This document shows, in pieces, positions 50,333 through 60,412 of a stretch of DNA of 64,000 nt (positions within the stretch are counted from its first letter, which is position 1; each line of letters begins with the position of its first letter). The stretch covers positions 87,170,237 through 87,234,236 of the forward strand of contig JACSVZ010000001.1 in the NCBI GenBank assembly GCA_014706295.1, written 5' to 3'. The position numbers were made by a program, and so were the translations under genes. The notes under the pieces were generated by a model that was not told where the DNA came from, made no database searches, and saw only the letters and a list, made by a program, of their open reading frames with translations. This DNA comes from Lycocorax pyrrhopterus obiensis. Taxonomy: Eukaryota > Chordata > Aves > Passeriformes > Paradisaeidae.

Positions 50333-50424
50333 ATTCGTATGTGCAACAGTTACCTTGTGCTCTTCTTTGAGACTCGCGTTTCATGGTCCTGCAAAGATGA
50401 GTCCTTTCTTGGCATGAACACAGG

Positions 50425-50540
50425 TATTAAAGTGTAGGACTAGAAGCAATCTTTCAGGTCATTCAGTCCTGTCATCCATTATCTCAGCAATCCTGCTATA
50501 TAATCCCCTCCAAAATTAATGAACTTCATCTTGAAAGCAG
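50425..50540. repeat. Possible older repeat next to the CR1 copy
   Basis: Text such as tttcaggtcattcagtcctg and ctgctatataatcccctcc resembles sequence found in old dispersed repeats of birds and reptiles. No family can be named by eye, and part of the region may simply be unique. Confidence 0.3.
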
Positions 50541-51780
50541 CAAGTAATTTTTTTCCTCACTGCCCTAGAGGCTGTTCTGAAACCACACTGCTCTGATGGT
50601 CAAATATCCAATCCAGGTCAAAGTGATGCCCTTCAGACAGGGTGATGCTGTGAAGAAGTGACGAAAATGCTGGTTTTACCTCCTGGCAATAACACACAGC
50701 TCCCATTCAGCTCAGTGATCTGAAACACCAGTTTTCTGACTCCTAATTGACTTTGAATCAACAGATTGCAACCATGTCAGAATCCCTTCCTTTACCTCAG
50801 CTCAATGGAGAAGTTTGTCCTTTCTCTCAAACAATGACTTAGTCCTGAGGTTTTTCTGCCGGGCCAGATTATCTTCTGTGGATTTCCTTATAATCAAATC
50901 TGGTACGTTTTTCCACGTATCACCTACCTCCATGGCTTCCAGCCCATGCAATACTTGCAGTGCTGGCTGAAGGCCATGATTGTTGTTGCCAAAGCAATCA
51001 GAGGATTAGTCCCTGCTCTATGAAAATCTAGAATTTTTGTTCTGTGAGCTGCTGCTTCTGCACTTCACAGCAGAGCTCACAGTGGGTGGAGACTGAGGGT
51101 AAGTGTTTCAAACAAGGGGATCTGGCTGCAAAACAGCATTTCAGAGGAACACAAGATCTGATCACTCCTCAGACATTCTCAAAGCTTTCTATCTGAAACA
51201 GAATTTCCATCATTTCTGTCACCAAGATGACAGCCAAAGAAACAGTCTATAGAGCATTCAGCTCACTAATTTAATCTGCCTACAATATAAATGTTTTCTT
51301 TAGAGAGATTTGCTGTAGTCTCCTTTTGTAGTCAAATGGGAGGAAAAGGTATTTCTAGCAGGATTTGTATAATCTCTTGGGGATATGTGCTTTAGGGTGA
51401 TACAAATTGCACTCTCAAGGTAGATTTCTCTCTCCACTGATTGGAATAGGTTCAGATACTTGCTTAGATGCACAGTGCAGATGTCTGTTTTTTGCCAAGT
51501 GGTTGTTACCCTACGAGCAAAAGAAACCAAACAGGAAGATCCTAATATTCATATATTTCAAGCAGAATTTTCACTTGCATAGGAAAAGATGTTACAGGCC
51601 TCTACATTCTTTTTCTGTTTCTTTACAGTCTTTTAGTGTCTTTAAGATCCTCAAATATTATGCTGAGTGACATTCTGCCTCTGTAGGGTAGATGAGATGA
51701 ATTACTTTATTAGTATCTGTGGAGTTATTTTAATTTATACTAGCACAAAGGAGAGGTGAATAGAGCCCTAACTTCTTATT

Positions 51781-51930
51781 CCTGACTCAGTCATGACCTT
51801 TCTCTGTGACCTTGTAAGAATTTCATTATCTGTTAATTTTCTGATATGTAAAATTAGAGTGATCACACTCACAGACTGTTATGAGGTCTAATTAGAAAGT
51901 GTAAAGCACTATGAAATCCTCTGACGGAAG
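51781..51930 (+). repeat. MIR-like SINE relic
   Basis: The phrases follow the MIR core order: cctttctctgtgaccttg, then gatatgtaaaattagagtga, then gactgttatgaggtctaatt and gaaagtgtaaagcactatga. Compare the MIR words tgtgaccttgggcaa, tctgtaaaatgg, gttgtgaggatt and gtaaagcgctt. The order and spacing fit well for an amniote-age copy. Confidence 0.72.
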
Positions 51931-52620
51931 ATGCGGAGGGTGGCTAGCCTAGGATAAGGAGGATTAAAGGAGGTTGTGCTAACATAACAAATACTTGAGA
52001 AATTAATCTTAGGGGGAGGTGAAACAGCGCATATCTGCAGGGCAAGAAACGAGAATCAGCAGCCTGTAACTGCTGTCAGCAGACCTCAAATCCACTGACA
52101 GGAGTATGTCTACAACGGAGGTTTGGACAATGAAATTAATCACTGGCAGAGTTCAGAATCAGGTGAAACACTGTATATTAGTAGGATTATCCTAGGGAAA
52201 ACCCTTTCTCATTTATCCATCTGTAATTTGATTGACCTCATGGACCTTTCACAGCCTTTTTCATCGCCATTTTTGAAAGACTCATCGGTGTAACATTTTT
52301 ACGTGCATGGCTTACCGTTCATACCATGAGCAATAAAATCAGGTTTCTGAACATGCAAGACACGCAGTTATTAGAAAACCTTTTCATTTCAGCAGTTCAC
52401 CAAATGCCATGCCCTTTTCCAGGAGTGAGCAGGGATTTCTGGACTGCATTGTGTGCCATTTGAAAGTGCCTTCCATGGAATGGTGCCAGTTCAAAGCTCT
52501 TGATAACCAGGACTCCCACATGCCCAGCTCTCCTCTCGTCCCTCTTGAATGCCATAAAATATATTTCTCCTCATGTCAGGCTCCATGACTTTCTGACTGT
52601 CTCTCTTTGTTCCTCCCCAG

Positions 52621-52775
52621 GCATCACTGTGGACAAGTTTGGGCTGATTTACTTTGTGGATGGCACCATGATCAGGCGGATTGATCAGAATGGGATCATC
52701 TCAACTGTGTTGGGTTCCAATGACTTGACATCTGCTCGACCTCTCAGCTGTGACTCTGTTATGGACATTTCTCAG
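52621..52775 (+). CDS. TENM4: Teneurin-4 exon (window exon 9): NHL blade 3
   Basis: 155 nt, residues 506-557, starting with two bases completing Gly and ending on a whole Gln codon. It encodes [40 protein letters not shown] and [33 protein letters not shown] is the third NHL repeat, and [13 protein letters not shown] text is shared by the family. Acceptor tgttcctccccag with a strong pyrimidine tract, donor gtaaga. The open frame seen upstream of it (from 52500) is intronic. Confidence 0.95.
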
Positions 52776-55700
52776 GTAAGACAGTGGTTTGGTTTTGTTT
52801 CTACAGAATGCAAGCCTACGCCTTCACCCTATCTGCATGTCTGTGAGCTTCCCTAGAAGGTCTGACAAAGAGGTAAGGGCTCAAGGAGAGTTGCATTTCT
52901 ACATAGTTCATGGTATAAAAATGACTGAATCAAAAAGAAATACCCTGTAAAGACAGAAGGAAACACATGACTGCCCTAACTCATAGATTCCTGGGGTGTG
53001 AGATTTTTACACAAGTCCCAGCCACAGAATTGACTTCTTTCAGAGCTCCCAGTCAGTGGAAAGACACAGATGCCTGGGAAGGAAGGTTTTGTTAGGCTCA
53101 TTTCTCACTATATGCCATGGACTATATGCCATGCTCCATTATAACATCTTAGCTAATCATAGGTTTTTTTCTTTTCTTCCCCTCATCCTCATTTGGCCCA
53201 TCACAATTTTAGACCTGAATCAAATTAACATAGGAAATACTGATTGGAGGATGTGGTGCCAAAATTAGCAACAGCAGGAAAACAAGAATCTTGAATTGCA
53301 TCAGATTGCAAATTGGTTGCAGCTACCATCATGCTGGGCTTTTAAGTCCTGCTGCTTCAAGGTGGAGAGAAAAAAAGAAGAGAGAAAAAGAAATCTCATT
53401 TTGATGATTGCTTTACTGTTGGATGGGGCAGAAGAGAAATCTGTTACAGCCCAGCACTCAGTTTTGTGTGACACTGGCCAACTTGTCAAATTGTGCCAGT
53501 TTAGGACCTTTGAAAGGAACTTATGTCCTTTGAAACCTTTGTGCCACTTGTTGTTTGCCTGACTGCAGGAACGTTGTCCTCTCCTATGAAAATATAGATC
53601 ATAGCTGGAGGCCTAAGTACTGTTATTCAGCCACAATAGATGTCAATGGGGTTTCCTTTTCGTAACTACCTAGATAATTTCCACGCTCCCATATGGAACC
53701 TGTTCTTGTTTTTTCCCTCTAATTTGAAAAGATTGTTCTTGCTTCCTTGCAACTGGCTCCCACTGTCTGTAATTTATGAACAAGCTGAAATTATGAGTTT
53801 AAAAGTTGTTTTTCCTTCTATAGAGGCAAAATTTTGATGGTTAAAGACCACCTTTTAGTATGTTTCTCATTTTACAGACATAGTTTCTTCTTTATGTGAT
53901 TTTCAGGGGCAGTTAGCACAAGATCATTGTGTAAACAGGCTTTAAAAATTATTTACTTCCAGGTTATGTAGCTCCTGTGTAAACCAATGTCATGTTCAAA
54001 CACTTCTGAGATGAACATGTATCAGCTGAAGTATCTTTCCTTTCATAAAATGATAGGAACCATTTTTAGATTAACCTGTACTGGGACTGGCAGATTAACC
54101 ACTCCTGTTCTGGAGAAACACACTGAAGACAAGCTTAATTAAAAAATAAAAACCAGCTTGGGAAGCAGCTTTTCATCATTTACAACAGATAGAAGGGTCT
54201 TTTCTGCCAGGTCCCTGAGGCTCCCTGGGACATGAGGACATGAAATATTTAGCTGCCACTGTTGACAAGGAGTGGTTTTTAAGAAATTGAAAATTCCCTT
54301 GTCAGTTCAGAATAAACTCAGCTCTTGATGCTAACTGAAGACTGCAGAGCTTAAAGACCCCTGGAAGGGATGGAGGCATGAATTATTTAAGAGAAAACCA
54401 CAGGCTATAATGTTTTACTACAAGAAGGGTTAAAATAGGCCAGGAGCTGAGAAAAGAAAGGAGATTTTGCAAACAGAGAACCAGAGTAGACAGAGCTCAG
54501 CATACTGCTTAGCCATGAAAATAAGCTTCATGCACCCAGGCATTAGAAGACACAATGAACTAAACACCTTACATCTCATCTCTTTTAAAAAAATGCTGAA
54601 AAGGCACGTAGAAGCATCAAAATAAAGCATGGCTATAGCAGAGATGTTGAACTATAGGCCTTAAAAATAGGAGTTTCTTGTGTTCCTGTAGATCTTACCT
54701 GGTCTCTTCTTATTCATAGTTTTAAATAAAATCACGGTGAAAGATGGTTTGCTGGACCTGAGTCTGCTGGCATCCACTCCTCCTCCTTCCAGTAAGGTTA
54801 CAAAATACTCACCCAAACTTAGTCACATCAGACAAATGAGAAGAAGCAGCAACTGGGATGGATGGTGGGAAAAGAAGGTTGAAAACAAAGAAACTATCCT
54901 AGAACTGATTGGTTCCCATCAACACAAGACTGACTTTTTTGCTATATAAACCTGAAATAAAATAAAATAATCCAAAAAACACAAAACTTCTTTACAAAAA
55001 AAAAGTCCTGAATTGTCTTGGTAAATATTTCTTAGGTTTGGCAACTAAAAGAGTAGACTCACTTGAAAAGAGAGTATTGCAGAAGCAGAGCTGGAAATAA
55101 AGTCCTTTTAGTGCTCGCTCACTTGTGGTGTTGCCAGTCACTGTTTTAGTGGATTATCAGTGTAGAATTGGGATGTGCCACTCCTGAACCCATTTTTTCC
55201 ATTATGCTAAAAGAAAATGTGAAAATCCCTGTGAAGACACAAGTATGGTACTCCATGAATTGAAATGGCCTGAATTTCCTATTAATTGCTATTCTGCATT
55301 TTTGCAGCATAAAGCGGAAAACCATAGGTTATAACTTAGGTATTCACACATGCTGGCACAGCTGCCAGTTTTGTGTCTATCCCTCCTTGTCATTTACCCA
55401 GAGGAATTCAGCCACTTGTGTGAAAAATCCTTTAGTAAAAGAATCGCTGTTTTGTGTGTCTGATTTCATAGCACGTCACACAGCAAAATTTGCAGTCCCA
55501 AGTCTCTGCTATGAGGTCCAGCTTCCACCAGTTCAAAAAGCACAGGAGAGGGAAAATCACAGAATGGTTTGCCTCTGTCCGTCATCTTGTTCCCACCACT
55601 GTTCCAGTGCAGAGTGTGGGTGTCCCCGTGTGTCTTCTTCACATGACCAGGAGCTAAGCCCTCTCGCTCACACCAGATTATATCCTCTTTGGCTACCTTA

Positions 55701-55845
55701 TCAAGTAATAATTAGCTGTGGGTTTTTTTACCCATTCTCCCTTTAATCCATGTTGATTCCATCCTCATTGTGATTGATTTATAGGAATCATGCAGTAGAA
55801 AAATGTCTTGCTGTAAAAATTACCTTGTGTTCTTTTACAATGAAG
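52776..55845 (+). other. TENM4: TENM4 intron between window exons 9 and 10 (3.1 kb)
   Basis: GT-AG intron (gtaaga to acaatgaag). No clear CR1 was found; a short aatcacagaatggttt near 55556 is too brief to count. The acceptor tract (ttaccttgtgttcttttac) is moderate. No gene is seen. Confidence 0.85.
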
Positions 55846-56723
55846 GTTCGTCTGGAATGGCCCACGGATCTGGCAGTGAATCCCATGGATAATTCACTCT
55901 ACGTCCTCGACAATAACGTGGTGCTGCAGATCTCTGAGAACCACCAAGTGCGCATCGTAGCAGGGAGGCCCATGCACTGCCAGGTGCCAGGCATGGATCA
56001 CTTTCTCCTCAGCAAGGTGGCAATCCACGCCACGCTGGAGTCTGCCACCGCCCTGGCCGTGTCCCATAACGGGGTCCTGTACATCGCTGAGACCGACGAG
56101 AAGAAGATCAACCGCATCAGGCAGGTCACCACCAACGGGGAGATCTCCCTCGTCGCCGGCGCCCCAAGCAGCTGCGACTGCAAGAACGATGCCAACTGTG
56201 ACTGCTTCTCGGGGGACGACGGCTACGCCAAGGACGCCAAGCTCAACGCGCCGTCCTCCCTCGCCGTGTGTGCAGATGGGGAGCTGTACGTCGCTGATCT
56301 GGGGAATATCCGAATCCGCTTCATTCGGAAAAACAAACCGTTCCTCAACACACAGAACCTGTATGAGCTGTCCTCACCCATAGACCAGGAACTCTACTTG
56401 TTTGACACCAGTGGGAAGCACCTTTATACTCAGAGCCTTACCACTGGAGATTATCTTTACAATTTTACTTATTCTGGCGATGGAGATATAACCCTGATCA
56501 CTGACAATAATGGCAACTTAGTCAATATCCGAAGAGATTCCACAGGGATGCCCCTCTGGCTGGTGGTGCCTGATGGCCAAGTCTACTGGGTGACAATTGG
56601 TACCAACAGTGCTCTCAAGAGTGTAACAACACAGGGGCATGAAGTAGCCATGATGACTTACCACGGCAACTCTGGTCTCCTTGCCACTAAAAGCAATGAA
56701 AATGGTTGGACAACATTTTATGA
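55846..56723 (+). CDS. TENM4: Teneurin-4 exon (window exon 10): NHL blades 4-6 and start of YD shell
   Basis: 878 nt, residues 558-850, beginning on a whole Val codon ([20 protein letters not shown]) and ending in the first two bases of a Glu codon before donor gtaagta. NHL repeats 4, 5 and 6 start at [11 protein letters not shown] (about 560), [20 protein letters not shown] (about 621) and [20 protein letters not shown] (about 690). A Cys cluster [11 protein letters not shown] sits near 667-677 and is shared by teneurins. From about residue 735, [20 protein letters not shown] and [17 protein letters not shown] form the first strands of the YD shell; sequon NFT lies near 763. The next coding exon is outside the window. 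Bases 56041-56320 are much richer in CpG than the rest of the gene. Confidence 0.96.
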
Positions 56724-58935
56724 GTAAGTATATTCTGAATTTTGGGCTGCTGACTTCATTCTGTGTTCTCCGAACCGTGCAACGTTGGTAGAATTTAATT
56801 CCCTGATCAGAATTATTGTCCAAATAAAATGGCCAGAACAGAGAGTATTAGATTTCACACAAACACTAGATACTGGCAGTAAGTGCATTAGAGCTTGAAT
56901 AAGCTCCCTCTACCAAGTCAAGAGTCAGACAGAATTTCTGCTGAGTTTTTCTAAGTAATTTGGACAGCTGGTTCCCCTTAACTGTAGTCAGATCTGGAGA
57001 TTTAGGTTGCATGTCAGAGAATTTTTCTTGGCTTTGGGAGCCTTGGAAGTATGAAAGTTCCATCAGAGCCTCTTTTTTCACAGCTTTTCACCTAGTTCCT
57101 ATGCTGCAGTGTCTTTTTTGTGCCTGTTTGAAATGTCTGATGTAGAATTACAATTGGCAATGACTGAGGAGAGCTTGCTCTGGGAACAATTCTGTAATTA
57201 ATGGACTGCTCGATTCCTACTGTTGCAATTTGCCTCACTAAGCTTTAAAAGTAGTCTTGTAACTGTTCAAGACTATCCCTACCCCAAAGAGTTTTTTGAG
57301 CAGAGAGAAGACAGGATGCATTGAAAAACCCAGAGATGGCAGTATCTTGAATATTTGTACTTCTTTTCTGTACTACTGTTAGCAATTCCCTGCTTATAAA
57401 TATCATGAAGACAATACATTTCTGATATAAAAAAGGAAAAAGATAGATAACTGAATGAAGAGCATTTAGAAGGATTCATCCTGCTGTTAAGAAGCCTTTC
57501 CCCTCCTTCTTCCTTAGTTTAATTTTTTTTTACAAGTGTAACCTCTTTGAAATGCTCCGTTAAGTGCATCATTTCCGGTATGGTTTGAATGGAAGTGTTC
57601 AGCTGCCATAATAATAGACCCATTGTAAGAATCCAATTTGGCTAGAATAGACAGTTCCCAAGATGACAAGCAAAAAAGTTGTTAAAAAAAAAGGGATTCA
57701 GGAGAGGAAAGCTGGCTAAATCCACGTATCTGTGTGTTGATATGTTGTTGCTTTGTTTCTCTCTTTAAAATGTTCCAGCCCCAGTTTCAAATGTCTTTGC
57801 TTAATACTCGCTGTTCCTGCTCCTGCCTTGAAAAGGACTGATGGAAACTCGTGATGAATCCTTTGAAATGTTATTAGCATTTCATCAATGTTCTGCTCGC
57901 AATTACTGTAGCAATATTCCTCAGTGAATCCAAGTTAATACTCTTCCATCTCTTACATTGAGTTTGCTTGAGGAAGGCTTTAGGGAGGAAATAGAGGGTG
58001 TCTTTCTCCACAGGAGTGGAAGCCAACTATATTGTCAGGACCATTGTGCTAAATCAAGGAGGTATTTTCTTTTTGCAAAGAACCCAGTAGTTCCTGTGCT
58101 TGAAACCAGATGCAGCCACAGTGAAGCAAACTAAACATTACAGCTAGTAATGGTCAGATTTATACCTCAAACATAATCTTTTATTTTAAAGTGCGACTGA
58201 AAATATAAAGGAGATGAAACGAGACCGAAGCTCAAAGCCAACTTGTTCTGTGGATATATTTCTAACAGTGATCCATTATTTCTTGCTGTCCAACAAAATA
58301 GAACATTTGTGAAAGCCATCATTCTGGTCCTTTTATGCACTTCAGAAGAGCCATAAGAAAGCTCTTTAGAGCTAAATGGAAGACAGTATTCTCCAGTGGC
58401 TGGACTATGGAAATCTTGACTAGAGCAAGTCAGCACTGTATGATAGCACAGCATCACTGAATACAGGATTAGGAATGTGCCTTCAGAGATACCTCATCCA
58501 AACCTGTAATCAATTATCTCTATTTAACTGTTCCTGACAGTTTCTGATGCAACTTTATAAAACTACTGGGTAAAGGTCTATATTTGAATTAGTTACTTCA
58601 GCCTCCCTTTACAGGCAGGTGGAAAGAAACAGGCCCTTTCAAGGTGAGTTTCTTATGTCAGGTATTTGCTGTAGGATGAGTTGAGTTGTATTCTGAAAGT
58701 TTATCTCAGCAAAGGTAGTACAGAATGATGAGTTCAGATACAGATGTTTACATTGCAGATGTCTACAATTTGGTCAAATGGATCCTATCAGTCATCTGAG
58801 CTATTTATAAATATTGTTAATGATAACAATGTATTTACCTGTCTTATTGTTACTGTTAGAAAGCTTTTTTTTATATGCTCAGCCTAAATCTTCCATGCTC
58901 AGAGACTATCCTTCTTCATGCCATCCTCCCCTTTC

Positions 58936-58995
58936 CTATCCTATCCTATCCTATCCTATCCTATCCTATCCTATCCTATCCTATCCTATCCTATC
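58936..58995 (+). repeat. (CTATC)12 microsatellite
   Basis: Twelve perfect CTATC units in a row, 60 bp, with no interruption. It is not preceded by a recognisable CR1 tail, unlike the ATTCT array at 19181. In one frame it reads as repeated SYPIL, which is not a protein. Confidence 0.97.
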
Positions 58996-60324
58996 CACTA
59001 GGGACTTGGAAAGCTGGTCAGTGAATTAGAGGGATTGATTCTGTCCAGGTTTTGCATGTGTAACCAGGGAAAGAATATAAAATCAGACTGATAAAATTAG
59101 AATATTAGAAAATAAGGGTGAGATATTTAGATTGCTCAGTTAAGTAGGTTTCATTTAAACAAAATATGTTTTTGTACAGTCTCATGCCAGGGTACACAGG
59201 TAAGTGGGCTGAGCCTTGACTCTCAGAGCTGTAACAAGGCATCAAGTCTTCGGTGTGATCCTCATATAATTCCATGGCAAATCTGTCTAACTTGTTGCTT
59301 GGATGGACAAACCAAAGGAATACATTTACTCATCACACTCTACTTGTAGTGGCTAGTAGGAAGCTGATTTTTTCCCTGTACAGCATTGATGTGACTAATA
59401 CTGTCAGTTCCAATGCTTGCAGTTTATGAAGAACAGTGGAAGTTGAAGGCTGGGCAGGAAAACTCTACAAAAATGCATTCATGGGGAGAACTAGAAAGAC
59501 TTGATGTATTTATCTCAACATGAATGAGACTGAGAAGTGTCTAGATCACAACATGTCAGCCAAAGCTCTCACCTACAGAGGGCCTCTCAATCTAGCAGAG
59601 AAAGGCTTGAGAAGGGTAAGGGGCTGGAAAGCAAAGCTAGAGACATTCAAGTTGACAAGAAGGTGTGATTTTGTAAGGCTGAGGTGACCTGACTGGTAGA
59701 GTGACCAACCATGAAAGCACTATATTCTCCGTTTCGCCTTTCCCAAAATATAATCTCACCAGACAGAGGATTTGCATGGCTCAAACACAAGCTGCAGGGG
59801 TGAGTACAGCCTTAGCAGGATGACATCTAAATTCCTTGTTATCAAAGAAGCTGAAGAAGATGGTGTAAACCAAATAAAATCAACATTCACTATCTTCATG
59901 TTATTGATTTCTCTATCAGAACATCAGCAAATGTACACTGGGAAAGTTTAAGTGATTTAGATAATTCCTGTGAACATGAGTGGTGGGAAGGTGCTCTGAG
60001 TGTTTTTCAGTCCTGACTGAGGGGAAAGGTGAAGTTCATATTTCTGTTTTGCTCCTGGCCGAAGAAATAAAGGCATCAAATCTGACCCTGAGGAAAACCT
60101 TCATGTTTCTCACAGCACATAAGAGTTGTTCATGGGCCGAGGCAAGCTGGACACTGCTTCCTAAAAAGGTAAGAGTAAAGTAAATCCAGCTGGCAAGTTT
60201 ACACTGCACCAGTGGCCCCATGAAGAGCATCCTCAAAAGATTTACCTTCACCTGATTGTCTACAAAGGACCATAGATCAGAAACCCAACATGACAGAGCA
60301 ATGGTGTTGTGAGAGTGGCATCTA

Positions 60325-60347
60325 ATGAACACACTACATGTGTTCAT
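60325..60347. repeat. Perfect 9-bp inverted repeat with 5-nt loop
   Basis: atgaacaca, loop ctaca, tgtgttcat: perfect nine-base arms. It lies immediately before a CR1 tail. Could be chance; no terminator or RNA gene context is seen. Confidence 0.7.
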
Positions 60348-60350
60348 CGT

Positions 60351-60412
60351 GGAATCACAGTATCAGAGTATGGCTTGGGTTGGAAGGGACCTTAAAGAAC
60401 ATCTAGTTCCAG
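60351..60412 (-). mobile_element. CR1 LINE 3' terminal fragment, antisense
   Basis: Reads ggaatcacagtatcagagta, tggcttgggttggaaggg and accttaaagaacatctagtt, then stops matching. Only the last ~60 bp of a CR1 remain. Confidence 0.88.

Larger units (their letters stand above)
43515..52620 (+). other. TENM4: TENM4 intron between window exons 8 and 9 (9.1 kb)
   Basis: GT-AG intron (gtgaga to cctccccag). It contains two sense CR1 tails in a row (44615-44696 and 44725-44896), two antisense tails (46752-47030 and 50146-50332), a MIR-like relic (51781-51930) and perhaps older LINE traces at 48225-48380 and 50425-50540. Two AT-rich, regulatory-looking stretches are discussed under findings. No gene is seen. 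Confidence 0.83.

Noticed and set aside
55556..55572. aatcacagaatggttt, similar to the start of an antisense CR1 tail
   Set aside because: The match stops after about 16 bases; too short to call a CR1.
58560..58640. Possible antisense MIR relic (cctttacaggcaggtgg)
   Set aside because: Only one MIR-like phrase is present, and the rest of the core cannot be followed.
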